64,000 nt of DNA from Burkholderiales bacterium. GTDB lineage: Bacteria; Pseudomonadota; Gammaproteobacteria; Burkholderiales; Burkholderiaceae_C. The position numbers were made by a program, and so were the translations under genes. This document shows positions 26,123 through 35,080 of the stretch, piece by piece. Positions within the stretch are counted from its first letter, which is position 1; the number at the start of each line of letters is the position of its first letter. The notes under the pieces are model-generated. The model had not been told where the DNA came from, ran no database searches, and was given only the letters and a program-made list of their open reading frames with translations. The stretch lies in contig JAGWTU010000001.1 in the NCBI GenBank assembly GCA_028868825.1, positions 242,355 through 306,354 on the forward strand, given 5' to 3'.

Positions 26123-26736
26123 CACCAGCCCCGCTCGGCGAGCGTGGCTTCGATGCGCGCCGCCACGGCGCTGCGCTCGCCGCTCGCGTCCAGGCGCACG
26201 AAGCGATGCGGCGCAGCGGCGCAGCGCGCCGCGTAGGCGGCGGCGACGCGGGCGAAGAAATCGAGATCCTGGGCCTCGAAGCGGTCGGGTGCGCGCGCGG
26301 CGCCGCGGCGCGCCGCGGCCTCGGCGGGCGGCAGGTCGAACCACAGCGTCAGGTCGGGTTGGCGGCCCTGCTGGACCCAGGACTCCAGCCGCGCCAGCAC
26401 GGCGGCATCGAAGCCGCGGCCGCCGCCCTGGTAGGCGAAGCTCGCGTCGGTGAAGCGGTCGCAGATGACGCTGGCGCCGCGCGCCAAGGCGGGCTCGATC
26501 AGCCGCTGCAAATGATCGCGGCGCGCCGCGAAGACGAGCAGCGCCTCGGTCAGCGCATCCATGGTCTGGTGCAGCACGAGTTCGCGCAGGCGCTCGGCAA
26601 GCTCGGTGCCGCCGGGCTCGCGCGTGACGACGACCTCGTGGCCGCGGCCGCGCAGCCAGCCGGCGACGGCCTCGATGTGCGAGCTCTTGCCCGCGCCGTC
26701 GATGCCTTCGAAGGTGATGAATCGCCCCGGCGTCAT
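26119..26736 (-). CDS. tmk: Thymidylate kinase
   Basis: It phosphorylates dTMP to dTDP. The 205 residues match the family length. P-loop [12 protein letters not shown] is at 8-19, the DR-type motif is [18 protein letters not shown] (~91-108), and [15 protein letters not shown] (~38-52) binds substrate. The start is set by TGATG overlap with mltG. It is followed directly by holB with a 4-bp overlap. Confidence 0.96.
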   Translation of the reverse strand: MTPGRFITFEGIDGAGKSSHIEAVAGWLRGRGHEVVVTREPGGTELAERLRELVLHQTMDALTEALLVFAARRDHLQRLIEPALARGASVICDRFTDASFAYQGGGRGFDAAVLARLESWVQQGRQPDLTLWFDLPPAEAAARRGAARAPDRFEAQDLDFFARVAAAYAARCAAAPHRFVRLDASGERSAVAARIEATLAERGWW

Positions 26737-27749
26737 CAGCGGCCGCGCTGGTATCTGTTCACGGCGCGATTATGGTCGGCGAGCGAGTCGCTGAACTCGC
26801 TGCTGCCGTCACCGCGGGCGACGAAATACAGCGCCCGCGTCGGCTCGGGACGCACGGCGGCACGCAGCGAGGCGAGGCCGGGCAGCGAGATCGGCGTCGG
26901 CGGCAGACCCGATCGCAGATAGGTGTTGTAGGGCGTGTCGCGCGCGAGGTCGGACTTGTGCAGCGTGCCGTCGTAATGGCTGCCCAGGCCGTAGATCACC
27001 GTCGGGTCGGTCTGCAGCGGCATGCCGATGCGCAGCCGGTTGTTGAAGACGCCGGCGACGAGGCCGCGGTCGGCCGCCTGGCCGGTCTCCTTCTCGACGA
27101 TCGACGCCAGGGTCAGCGCCTCGTCGGCGCTCTTCAGCGGCAGGTCGGGGCTGCGTTCGGCCCAGGCCTGCGCCAGCCGCTGCTTCATCGCCGCATGGGC
27201 GCGCTTGAGCACGGTGAGGTCGCTGACGCCGCGGCTGTAGCTGTAGGTGTCGGGGAAGAAACGGCCCTCGGCCGGCTCGCCGGGGGCACCGATCGCGGTC
27301 ATCAGCTCGGCGTCGCTGAGCCCGGCGCTGGCGGGTTTCAGATCGGGCGCCTGCGCCAGCGCGGCGCGCAGCTGGCGCAGCGTCCAGCCCTCAGTGATGC
27401 GCACCTGCTCGAGCGCCTCGTCGCCCTGCACCATCATCGCCAGCAGGCTGCGCGGCGTCGCGCCGGTCTCGATCTCGTAGCTGCCGGCGCGGATGCGCCG
27501 CGCCTGGCCCGACCAGCGGAACCATTCGTAGAGCAGGCGCGGCGACGCCCGCACGCCGGCATCGACCCAGGCCTGGGCGACCTGGCGCGGCGGCGTGCCG
27601 GCCTCGATCGAGAGTTCGACCGTCTTCGCGGCCAGCGGCAGCGGCGTCTGCAGCCACCATGCAGCGGCCGCGACGGCGCCGGCGGCCACCAGGGCCAGGA
27701 CCACCGCCAGCGACAACCACAGGCGGGACCCCGGCGAGCGACGTGACAT
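26736..27749 (-). CDS. mltG: Endolytic murein transglycosylase MltG
   Basis: This 337-residue inner-membrane enzyme has a single N-terminal TM (~10-31) and a periplasmic YceG domain that cleaves nascent glycan strands, setting their length. The catalytic Glu is in [15 protein letters not shown] (~218-232), followed by [20 protein letters not shown] and the C-terminal [20 protein letters not shown]. The start lies only ~21 bp from the divergent ygfZ start, so the two promoters must be compact or overlapping. Confidence 0.94.
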   Translation of the reverse strand: MSRRSPGSRLWLSLAVVLALVAAGAVAAAAWWLQTPLPLAAKTVELSIEAGTPPRQVAQAWVDAGVRASPRLLYEWFRWSGQARRIRAGSYEIETGATPRSLLAMMVQGDEALEQVRITEGWTLRQLRAALAQAPDLKPASAGLSDAELMTAIGAPGEPAEGRFFPDTYSYSRGVSDLTVLKRAHAAMKQRLAQAWAERSPDLPLKSADEALTLASIVEKETGQAADRGLVAGVFNNRLRIGMPLQTDPTVIYGLGSHYDGTLHKSDLARDTPYNTYLRSGLPPTPISLPGLASLRAAVRPEPTRALYFVARGDGSSEFSDSLADHNRAVNRYQRGR

Positions 27750-27770
27750 GCCGACGATGATAATCAAGCG

Positions 27771-28745
27771 ATGCCTGCCGCCCCCCTGCCCGCCGCCCAT
27801 CCCGCCGCATCGTCCGCCGCCCTGCCCGCAGGGCTCGTGCGCCTCGACGACTGGGGCGTGATCCGCGCCCGCGGCGCCGATGCGCGCAAGTTCCTCCATG
27901 GCCAGCTGACCCAGGACATCGAGCATCTGGCCGGCGGGCGCGCCACGCTCGCCGGCTACTGCTCGGCCAAGGGGCGGCTGCTCGCGACCTTCGTCGTCTG
28001 GCCGGATGCCGGCGACGACCTGCTGCTGGCCTGCAGCGCCGACCTGCTGCCGGCCGTGCTCAAGCGCCTGTCGATGTTCGTGCTGCGCGCGCAATGCAAG
28101 CTCAGCGATGCCAGCGCCGAGCTGCCGCTGTGGGGCGAGGCCGGCGGCGAACAGATGGTCGGGGATAAGGCCGGCGACGTCTGGAGCGTCGTCGCCGAGG
28201 GCGAAGCGAGCGCGATCCGCCTGCCCGACGCCGTCGTCGATGGGGCGCGGCAGCCGCGCCGCCTCTGGGCCGGCGCGGCGCCGCAGGGCCTGCCGGCACT
28301 GGACGCCGGCAGCTGGCGCTGGCTCGAGGTGATGAGCGGCACGGCGCGCATCGTCGGTGCGACGGTGGAGCAGTTCGTGCCGCAGATGGTGAATCTCGAA
28401 CTCGTCGGCGGCGTGAATTTCCAGAAGGGCTGCTACCCGGGCCAGGAGGTCGTCGCGCGCAGCCAGTACCGCGGCACGCTCAAGCGCCGCGCCTGCATCG
28501 TTGCATCCGAGGTCGCACTGGCCCCCGGCAGCGAGATCTTCCACAGCGCCGACCCGGCGCAACCCGCGGGCCTGGTGGCGCTGGCCGGCAGTCGCGCAGG
28601 CAGTCCCGCCGAGGGCGCCCACGCGGCGCTGGTCGAGGTCAAGCTGGCGGCGCTCGAGGCCGGCACGCTGCACGCCGGCTCGGCCGACGGCCCGCTGCTG
28701 ACGCCGCGGCCCCTGCCCTATCCGCTGCCGGCCGAGGCGGCCTGA
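27771..28745 (+). CDS. ygfZ: Folate-binding tRNA-modifying / Fe-S repair protein YgfZ
   Basis: YgfZ is a folate-dependent GcvT-like protein assisting assembly or repair of certain Fe-S enzymes, including MiaB. The 324-residue protein has GADARKFLHGQLTQDI (~35-50) and the diagnostic NFQKGCYPGQEVVARS (~217-232) containing the conserved Cys. The first ~20 residues are Pro/Ala-rich; a later start would be possible, but no other ATG precedes the conserved domain. It is divergent from mltG, a frequent arrangement in Burkholderiales. Confidence 0.92.
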   Translation: MPAAPLPAAHPAASSAALPAGLVRLDDWGVIRARGADARKFLHGQLTQDIEHLAGGRATLAGYCSAKGRLLATFVVWPDAGDDLLLACSADLLPAVLKRLSMFVLRAQCKLSDASAELPLWGEAGGEQMVGDKAGDVWSVVAEGEASAIRLPDAVVDGARQPRRLWAGAAPQGLPALDAGSWRWLEVMSGTARIVGATVEQFVPQMVNLELVGGVNFQKGCYPGQEVVARSQYRGTLKRRACIVASEVALAPGSEIFHSADPAQPAGLVALAGSRAGSPAEGAHAALVEVKLAALEAGTLHAGSADGPLLTPRPLPYPLPAEAA

Positions 28746-28767
28746 GCCGGGCCCGTCAAGCCGTTCA

Positions 28768-28780
28768 GGCCCATCGGGCC
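28768..28780. terminator. Short hairpin between convergent genes
   Basis: GGCCC (28768-28772), ATC loop, GGGCC (28776-28780) sits in the 37-bp gap between ygfZ and the fusion gene. An additional GGGCCC upstream gives alternative pairing. No T tract is seen, so a terminator role is tentative. Confidence 0.25.
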
Positions 28781-28782
28781 CT

Positions 28783-29649
28783 TCAGGCCGGTCGCAGCAG
28801 CTGCCGCATCGGCACATGGCCGATGCCGGCCTCGACGAAGTCGGGGCCCGAGCGCTCGAACCCGGCGCGCTCGTAGAACGAGACCGCGGTCGACTGCGCG
28901 TGCAGCCGCAGTTCCTGGTCGCCGCGGGCGCGCGCATGGTCGACGAGCGCATCGAGCAGCACGCGGCCGATGCCGGCGCCGCGCACCGTCGCCAGCGTCG
29001 CCATGCGGCCGATCTGGCCGACGCCGGGCGCCGACGCGAGCAGCCGGCCGCTGGCCACCGCCATGCCGAGGCGGTTGATCAGCAGCGCATGCACCGCGGA
29101 CGCGTCGGCCTCGTCGACGAGGATCTCGGCCGGGATGCGCTGCTCGTCGGCGAAAACCTGCTGGCGGATCTCGCGTGCCGCGTCGCCCTGTTCGGCCCAG
29201 CTGCCGACGCGCGCCTGCACCATCGGCAGCCCGGCCTCGAAAGCCTCGAAGGCCTCGCGCAACGGCGCCGGCACGGGACGGCTCTTCTGCGTCGCCGGGT
29301 CGGCGAAGACATAGACGAGTTCGCCGTGGACGAGGCAGGTCTCGCCGCGGAAGACCGCGGCGCCGAGGCGGATCGACGACTGGCCGATGCGATCGCAGCG
29401 GATGCCGACGTCGATGCGCTCGTCGTAGCGCGCCGATCCGAGGTATTCGAGCGTGGCCTTGCGCACGTAGAGGTCACCGTCCAGCCGCGCCATCGCCTCC
29501 TGGTACGGCAGCGCCAGCGCGCGCCAGTAGCCGGCGACGGCGGTATCGAAATAGGTCAGGTAATGGCCGTTGAAGACGATCTTCTGCAGGTCGACCTCGA
29601 CCCAGCGCACGCGCAGGCGCTCGTGAAAACGGAATTCGCTGCGCTTCAT
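28783..29649 (-). CDS. Fusion: YbgC-type acyl-CoA thioesterase and GNAT acetyltransferase
   Basis: The 288-residue protein joins two domains. Residues ~1-135 are a hot-dog thioesterase with RVRWVEVDLQKIVFNGHYLTYFD, where the usual catalytic Asp-x-x-Gly pattern appears as DLQKIVFN; then GSARYDERIDVGIRCDRIG. Residues ~145-288 are a GNAT domain with EIRQQVFADEQRIP, GQIGRMATLATVRGAGIG (acetyl-CoA loop) and LHAQSTAVSFYERAGF. The acetyltransferase part resembles ElaA-type GNATs. No stop or frame change separates the domains. It overlaps the preceding hydrolase gene by 4 bp (ATGA). Confidence 0.85.
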   Translation of the reverse strand: MKRSEFRFHERLRVRWVEVDLQKIVFNGHYLTYFDTAVAGYWRALALPYQEAMARLDGDLYVRKATLEYLGSARYDERIDVGIRCDRIGQSSIRLGAAVFRGETCLVHGELVYVFADPATQKSRPVPAPLREAFEAFEAGLPMVQARVGSWAEQGDAAREIRQQVFADEQRIPAEILVDEADASAVHALLINRLGMAVASGRLLASAPGVGQIGRMATLATVRGAGIGRVLLDALVDHARARGDQELRLHAQSTAVSFYERAGFERSGPDFVEAGIGHVPMRQLLRPA

Positions 29650-30553
29650 CTCGTCGGACTCCGGTGCTTCAGTGCCGCGGCGGCGAAGTCGAGCGCGATG
29701 CCCGACTCCTTGAGCGCGCGGCCCATCTTGATGAAATCATGGGTTACGCCGCGCGCCAGCTCGAGTTCGACCTCGACGCCGGCCAGCCGCAGCCGGTCGG
29801 CGTAGGCCAGCCCCTCGTCGACGAGCGGATCGCATTCGGCCAGGATCAGGCAGGCCGGCGCGACGCCGTCCGCGTCGGCCTCGAGCGGCGCGAAGCGCCA
29901 GTCGTGGCGGCGGCCATGGTCGATGTAATGGCCAAGGACCAGTCGATGCTGGCCTGCTCGAGCAGGAAGCCCTGGCTGTAGAGTCGGCGCGAAGCGGTTT
30001 CGCCGCGCGCGGCCGTTCCCGGCGTGATCAGCAGTTGCAGCACCAGCGGCAGGCCGATGTCGCGCGCATGCAGCGCGCAGACCGCCGCCAGCGTGCCGCC
30101 GGCGCTGTCGCCGCCGACCGCCAGCGGCGTGCCCGCCGGCAGGCTCGTGGCCAGCGCCACCATTGCGGCCCAGGCATCGTCGACGGCGGTGGGAAATCGG
30201 TGTTCGGGCGCCAGCCGGTAGTCCAGTGCCACCACCACCCAGCCGCTGCGCAGCGCCAGCTGGCGGCACAGGCTGTCGTGGGTCTCGAGGCTGCCGACGA
30301 CGAAGCCGCCGCCATGCAGGTACAGCAGCGTCGGCGTGGGCGCGGGCTGCCCGGTCTGCGCGGCATAGCGGCGAGCGCGCAGCGGTGTGCCGTCGGTGGC
30401 GGCGATCTCGAAGTCCGCCACCTCGGCCAGCGGCGCGCGCGGCAGGTCCAGCACCTCGGCACCGGCCTCGTAGGCGGCACGCGCTTGCACCACCGGCAGC
30501 GCGTGCAGCGGCGGCCGGGCGGCGCGGCGGATGCGCTCCAGCAGCGCGGCCAT
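29646..30553 (-). pseudogene. Alpha/beta hydrolase (HSL/acetyl-esterase family) with single-base frameshift
   Basis: From ATG 30553 the first part encodes LLYLHGGGFVVGSLETHDSL (oxyanion HGGG) and AVGGDSAGGTLAAV (nucleophile Ser), ending ...LLEQASIDW. At about 29931 the homologous reading switches frame: LGHYIDHGRRHDWRFAPLEA, then LILAECDPLVDEG (catalytic Asp) and GVTHDFIKMG (catalytic His). Adding one base near the TGGTCCTTGG run restores a ~302-residue enzyme. Either the gene was recently inactivated or this is a sequencing error; all catalytic residues remain. It ends with ATGA overlap into the thioesterase fusion. Confidence 0.82.
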
Positions 30554-30670
30554 CGGTGGCGTGAGGAGTCGGGTACCCAAGGGGCGCAAGGATAGCCGCA
30601 GCCTGCAGTCCGTCGCCCGCCGCGGCATTCCATCGCAAGGCGATGGTGGCGCGCGCCGGGCCGCTGCTAT

Positions 30671-30694
30671 GGTGTGCTACATCAGCAACACACC
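30671..30694. promoter_or_regulatory. Inverted repeat upstream of the YtrA-type regulator, probable operator
   Basis: GGTGTG (30671-30676) and CACACC (30689-30694) form a perfect six-base inverted repeat with 12 bp between, ending 12 bp before the regulator start. GntR/YtrA regulators usually bind such repeats in their own promoters. TATGGT at 30669-30674 could be the -10 box it covers. Confidence 0.5.
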
Positions 30695-30706
30695 TGGGCG
30701 TCCCCC

Positions 30707-31056
30707 ATGCCGACCTGGAACGACAGACAGCCGATCTACCAGCAGCTGGCCGACCAGCTCGCCGCCGGGCTGCTCGACGGCGACCCGGCCGAGGGCGCGG
30801 CGATGCCCTCGGTGCGCGCGCTCGCCGGCCTGCACATGCTCAACCCGCTGACCGTGAACCGGGCGCTGCAGGCACTCGGCGACGAGGGACTGCTCGAAAC
30901 CCGGCGCGGCCTCGGCCTGTACGTCGTCAGCGGTGCGCGCGAGCGGCTGCGGGCGGCCGAGCGCAAGCGCTTTCTCGAATCCGAATGGCCGCGGCTGCGC
31001 GAGCGCCTGCGGCGCCTGGGCATCGGCCCCGAACAACTGCATTGGGAGGAGCGCGC

Positions 31057-31060
<4 letters not shown>
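30707..31060 (+). CDS. GntR-family transcriptional regulator, YtrA subfamily
   Basis: The 117-residue repressor begins PTWNDRQPIYQQLADQLAAG and has the wHTH core AMPSVRALAGLHMLNPLTVNRALQ with a wing GLLETRRGLGLYVV. The short C-terminal helix region (~75-117) replaces a full effector domain, as in YtrA proteins that control adjacent ABC transporters. ATG 30707 gives the canonical N-terminus; an in-frame upstream ATG at 30674 falls inside the probable operator. It overlaps the ATPase gene by 4 bp. Confidence 0.9.
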
Positions 31061-31968
<908 letters not shown>

Positions 31969-31982
31969 TCCGGAGACGCGCG

Positions 31983-32948
31983 ATGAATGCTGTTTCGACC
32001 CCGATGCCCCAGGCAGGCTCGACGAGCACCTCGAGCTACTCGAGTTATTCGACCCTGGTCTACCGCGAATGGCTGCAGCACCGGCTCGGCTGGACGCTGG
32101 TGGCGCTGTTGCCGCTGCTCGTCGCGGCCGGGCTGGTCGGCTTCGGCCAGGTCCAGTTCGACGCCGATGCCCAGCTGCCGGGTCCCGACGTGCTGCCGCT
32201 GATCATGGCGCTCGTCGCCATCGCCGGCAGCGCGGCGCTGATCTTCCTGATCATGGTCGTGACCTCGTCGATCATCGTCACCGGCCTGGCGCGACGCGAT
32301 GTCGCCGACCGTTCGATCGAGTTCTGGCTCTCGCTGCCGACCAGCGACAGCGTCAGCCTGGCGGTGCCGCTCGTCGTGCACCTGATCCTCGTGCCGGCGG
32401 CTGCGCTGCTCGTCGGCCTGGCCGGCGGCGTGCTGGTCTCGGGCGTGCTGGTGGGCCGTTTCGTCGGCATCGGGGCCTGGCTTGCGCTGCCCTGGGGCTC
32501 GCTGCTCGCCGGCACGCTCGCGATCGCGCTGCGCGTGCTGCTGGGGCTGCCGTTGGCGGTGCTGTGGCTGTCGCCGCTGATCGGATTGACGATGCTGTGC
32601 ACGGCCTGGTTCAAGCGCTGGGGCATCGTCGTGATGGCGGTCGGCTTCGGCATCGGCGGCTGGCTCGTCAAGCGCCTGTTCGGCGACCCGCTGCTGACGC
32701 GCGCGACGGGTGAGCTGCTGCGCCAGGCCGGGCATGCGCTGATCGACGCCGACGGCCAGGGCTATGCGATCACGAACCGCACCGACCCGGCCGTCTTCCT
32801 CCACCACGCCTGGTCGACCGCGCTGTCGGACTACCCGGCGGCGCTGGCCAACCTGGCATCGCCGCTGCTCGTCGTCGCGGTCGCCATCGCCGCGCTGTGC
32901 TTCTGGCTGCTCGTGCGCTGGCGCCGCCGCGGGGCGGGCGGCGCCTGA
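31983..32948 (+). CDS. ABC transporter permease, ABC-2 type
   Basis: The 321-residue membrane protein has a Ser/Thr-rich N-terminus and about six hydrophobic segments (near residues 38-56, 72-100, 125-160, 170-205, 210-235 and 292-312). A soluble loop lies at ~240-285. The motif RDVADRSIEFWLSLPTSD between TM2 and TM3 is typical of ABC-2 permeases. It starts 14 nt after the ATPase stop. The substrate is unknown. It converges on the livK-like gene with almost no gap. Confidence 0.85.
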   Translation: MNAVSTPMPQAGSTSTSSYSSYSTLVYREWLQHRLGWTLVALLPLLVAAGLVGFGQVQFDADAQLPGPDVLPLIMALVAIAGSAALIFLIMVVTSSIIVTGLARRDVADRSIEFWLSLPTSDSVSLAVPLVVHLILVPAAALLVGLAGGVLVSGVLVGRFVGIGAWLALPWGSLLAGTLAIALRVLLGLPLAVLWLSPLIGLTMLCTAWFKRWGIVVMAVGFGIGGWLVKRLFGDPLLTRATGELLRQAGHALIDADGQGYAITNRTDPAVFLHHAWSTALSDYPAALANLASPLLVVAVAIAALCFWLLVRWRRRGAGGA

Positions 32949-32954
32949 GGCCGC

Positions 32955-34106
32955 TTACCGGACGACGCCGATCGTCTCTTCCTTGCCGCCGCGGTAGGTG
33001 TGCATCGTCAGCGCACCGTTCTTCAGGTCACCCTTGTCGTCGAACGAGATCGAACCGGTGACGCCGTGGTAGCCGCTGGTCCTGGCCAGCACCGGCAGGT
33101 ACTTCGCCGGCTCGGCCGAACCGGCCTTGACCATCGCCGCGACCATCACGTTGACGGCGTCGTAGACATACGGCGAATAGAGCTGGACGTCGGTGCCGAA
33201 CTTCTTCTTGTAGCGGACCTTGAAGTCGTCCATCGCCTTCATCGCCGCCGCGTCCTTGGCGTCGATGCCGCCGGCCTCGGCGCAGATCACCTGGTCGTCG
33301 GCCAGCGTCCCGGCGGCCAGTTGCGGCAGTGCCGCGGTGCAGATGCCGTCGCCACCCATGAACTTGGCGTTGACGCCGAGCTGCTTCATCTGGCGCAGCA
33401 TCGGGCCGCCGACCGAGTCCATGCCGCCGAAGAAGACGATGTCGGGCTTCTTGGCCTTGAGCTTGGTCAGGATGGCGGTGAAGTCGGTCGCCTTGTCGTT
33501 GGTGTACTCGCGCCCGACGACGACCCCGCCGCTGGCCTGCACGGCCTTGGCGTATTCGTCGGCGACGCCCTGGCCGTAGGCGGTGCGGTCGTCGATGACG
33601 GCGATCGACTTGCCCTTGAGGTCCTTGACGGCGTAGCGGCCCAGCGTGCCGCCGAGGTGGGCGTCGTCGGCGACGACGCGGAACGCGGTCTTGAAGCCCT
33701 GACGCGTGTACTTCGGGTTCGTCGACGAGGGGCTGATCTGCGGGATGCCGGCGTCGCTGTAGATCTTCGACGCGGGAATAGTCGTGCCCGAATTGAGGTG
33801 GCCGACGACGCCGTTGACCTTCTCGTCGACGAGCTTCTGCGCCGCCGCCGTGCCCTGCTTCGGGTCGGCCGCGTCGTCCTCGGCGAGCAGCTCGAAATGC
33901 GCCTTGCGGCCGCCGATCGTCACGCCCTTGGCATTGAGCTCGTCGATGGCCATGCGGGCGCCGTTCTCGTTGTCCTTGCCCAGGTGCGCACTCGGCCCGC
34001 TGATGGGTCCGACATGGCCGATCTTGACCACCAGATCGTCGGCGAGGGCCGCTCCCGAGAACAGCAAGGCCGCCGCGCAGGCGGTGAGTTGGGACTTGAA
34101 CTTCAT
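32955..34106 (-). CDS. Branched-chain amino-acid ABC transporter substrate-binding protein (LivK/LivJ-like)
   Basis: The 383-residue periplasmic binding protein has a signal peptide (QLTACAAALLFSGAALA, cleavage near residue 22). The type-I binding fold follows: VVKIGHVGPISGPSAHLGKD, GVVGHLNSGTTIPASKIYSD, IPQISPSSTNPKYTRQGF, then FGGMDSVGGPML. These match Leu/Ile/Val-binding proteins, including the SSxxP-like ligand loop. A strong GGAGGT Shine-Dalgarno (34118-34113) precedes ATG 34106. No permease or ATPase of this system is nearby, so it must use one encoded elsewhere. Confidence 0.92.
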   Translation of the reverse strand: MKFKSQLTACAAALLFSGAALADDLVVKIGHVGPISGPSAHLGKDNENGARMAIDELNAKGVTIGGRKAHFELLAEDDAADPKQGTAAAQKLVDEKVNGVVGHLNSGTTIPASKIYSDAGIPQISPSSTNPKYTRQGFKTAFRVVADDAHLGGTLGRYAVKDLKGKSIAVIDDRTAYGQGVADEYAKAVQASGGVVVGREYTNDKATDFTAILTKLKAKKPDIVFFGGMDSVGGPMLRQMKQLGVNAKFMGGDGICTAALPQLAAGTLADDQVICAEAGGIDAKDAAAMKAMDDFKVRYKKKFGTDVQLYSPYVYDAVNVMVAAMVKAGSAEPAKYLPVLARTSGYHGVTGSISFDDKGDLKNGALTMHTYRGGKEETIGVVR

Positions 34107-34216
34107 GCAAAGACCTCCGGTGAAAGCGCGCCGACCGGGGTGTCACGGCGCGGGGTGAGGCGGGCCGGGCCCGACCGCGGGCGAGGATACAGGATGCGTC
34201 GGCGGCCGAGCGCGGA

Positions 34217-34579
34217 TCAGGGTCCGCGCTCGCGCCGCAAGGCCAGCTGCACGGCCTCGTCGACGAGCGCGTGCAGCGTCGCCGTCAGCTCGTCGCGCGT
34301 GTCGCGGATGAGCCCGTCGGCGGCGCGCGCCAGCGCCGGCGCCACGGCCTCGCGCAACCGCGCCTCGAACAGCAACTCGATGCGCGGCTGCAGTTCGGCC
34401 AGCACCTGCGCCACCAGCGCGTCGGCGCTCGGCGGCGCGACGTCGACGAGCAGCGGAACCTCCGCCGGCGGCTCGTGCCCGGGGCCGAGCTCGACGACCT
34501 CGGTCAGCGTCGGATAGCGGTCGGCGGCGATCGCGGCCTCGGCGGGCGGCCGGACCGGTGGGTCCGCGTCTTCACTCAT
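34217..34579 (-). CDS. Small conserved protein after holC (DUF2486-like)
   Basis: The 120-residue protein has an acidic, Pro-rich N-terminus (SEDADPPVRPPAEAA), the element YPTLTEVVELGP, and a helical C-terminus with ELQPRIELLFEARLREAVAP. Burkholderiales commonly carry a protein of this type (DUF2486, from memory) directly after holC. Its function is unknown. It overlaps holC by 8 bp and is probably translated from the same mRNA as pepA-holC. There is no signal peptide. Confidence 0.7.
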   Translation of the reverse strand: MSEDADPPVRPPAEAAIAADRYPTLTEVVELGPGHEPPAEVPLLVDVAPPSADALVAQVLAELQPRIELLFEARLREAVAPALARAADGLIRDTRDELTATLHALVDEAVQLALRRERGP

Positions 34580-35036
34580 GGCCCGACGCTTGCGGATGGT
34601 GCGTGATGGCGAGGCCGGCGGCCTTGTAGGCGCGCCAGCGCTCGCGCCCGGCCGCGACCTCGTCGGGCTCGGCGCCGACGATCTCGATCAGCCGCTCGGC
34701 GGTGGCCTGCGCCGACGCGGCATCGATTTCGGCGCCGACGTTGACGACGACGCGCGGCGCCTCGGCACCGGCCGGGAGGGCTGCGGCCGCTGCCGCGGCG
34801 AGCCAGATCGGCGTGCGCGCGGCCACCGCCGCGCTCGCGCCGGGCACGCGCACATGGGGCAGGAACTCGCGCTCCTCGAAGGTCCACAGGCCGCGATCCA
34901 GCGCCGCCAGCGTCGCGCCCGGTGCCGTCACGAGCACGCGCGCGCCGCGCCGCACCGCCTTGCGCAGCAGCCGGCAGGCGTAGGCGACCGGGTCGGCGAC
35001 GCCGGTGTGGAATTCGACTTCGCTAAGTCCGGCCAT
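34572..35036 (-). CDS. holC: DNA polymerase III chi subunit
   Basis: Chi links the clamp loader to single-strand-binding protein. The 154-residue protein begins SEVEFHTGVADPVAYACRLL and includes LWTFEEREFLPHVRVP and RWRAYKAAGLAITHH, characteristic of HolC. The expected C-terminal GHE ending is present. It follows pepA by 44 bp in the standard order pepA-holC. Confidence 0.92.
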   Translation of the reverse strand: MAGLSEVEFHTGVADPVAYACRLLRKAVRRGARVLVTAPGATLAALDRGLWTFEEREFLPHVRVPGASAAVAARTPIWLAAAAAAALPAGAEAPRVVVNVGAEIDAASAQATAERLIEIVGAEPDEVAAGRERWRAYKAAGLAITHHPQASGHE

Positions 35037-35080
35037 TCACCCGGCCAATCACCGCGGCCCGATCGTCGCGGCGCCCGCAT

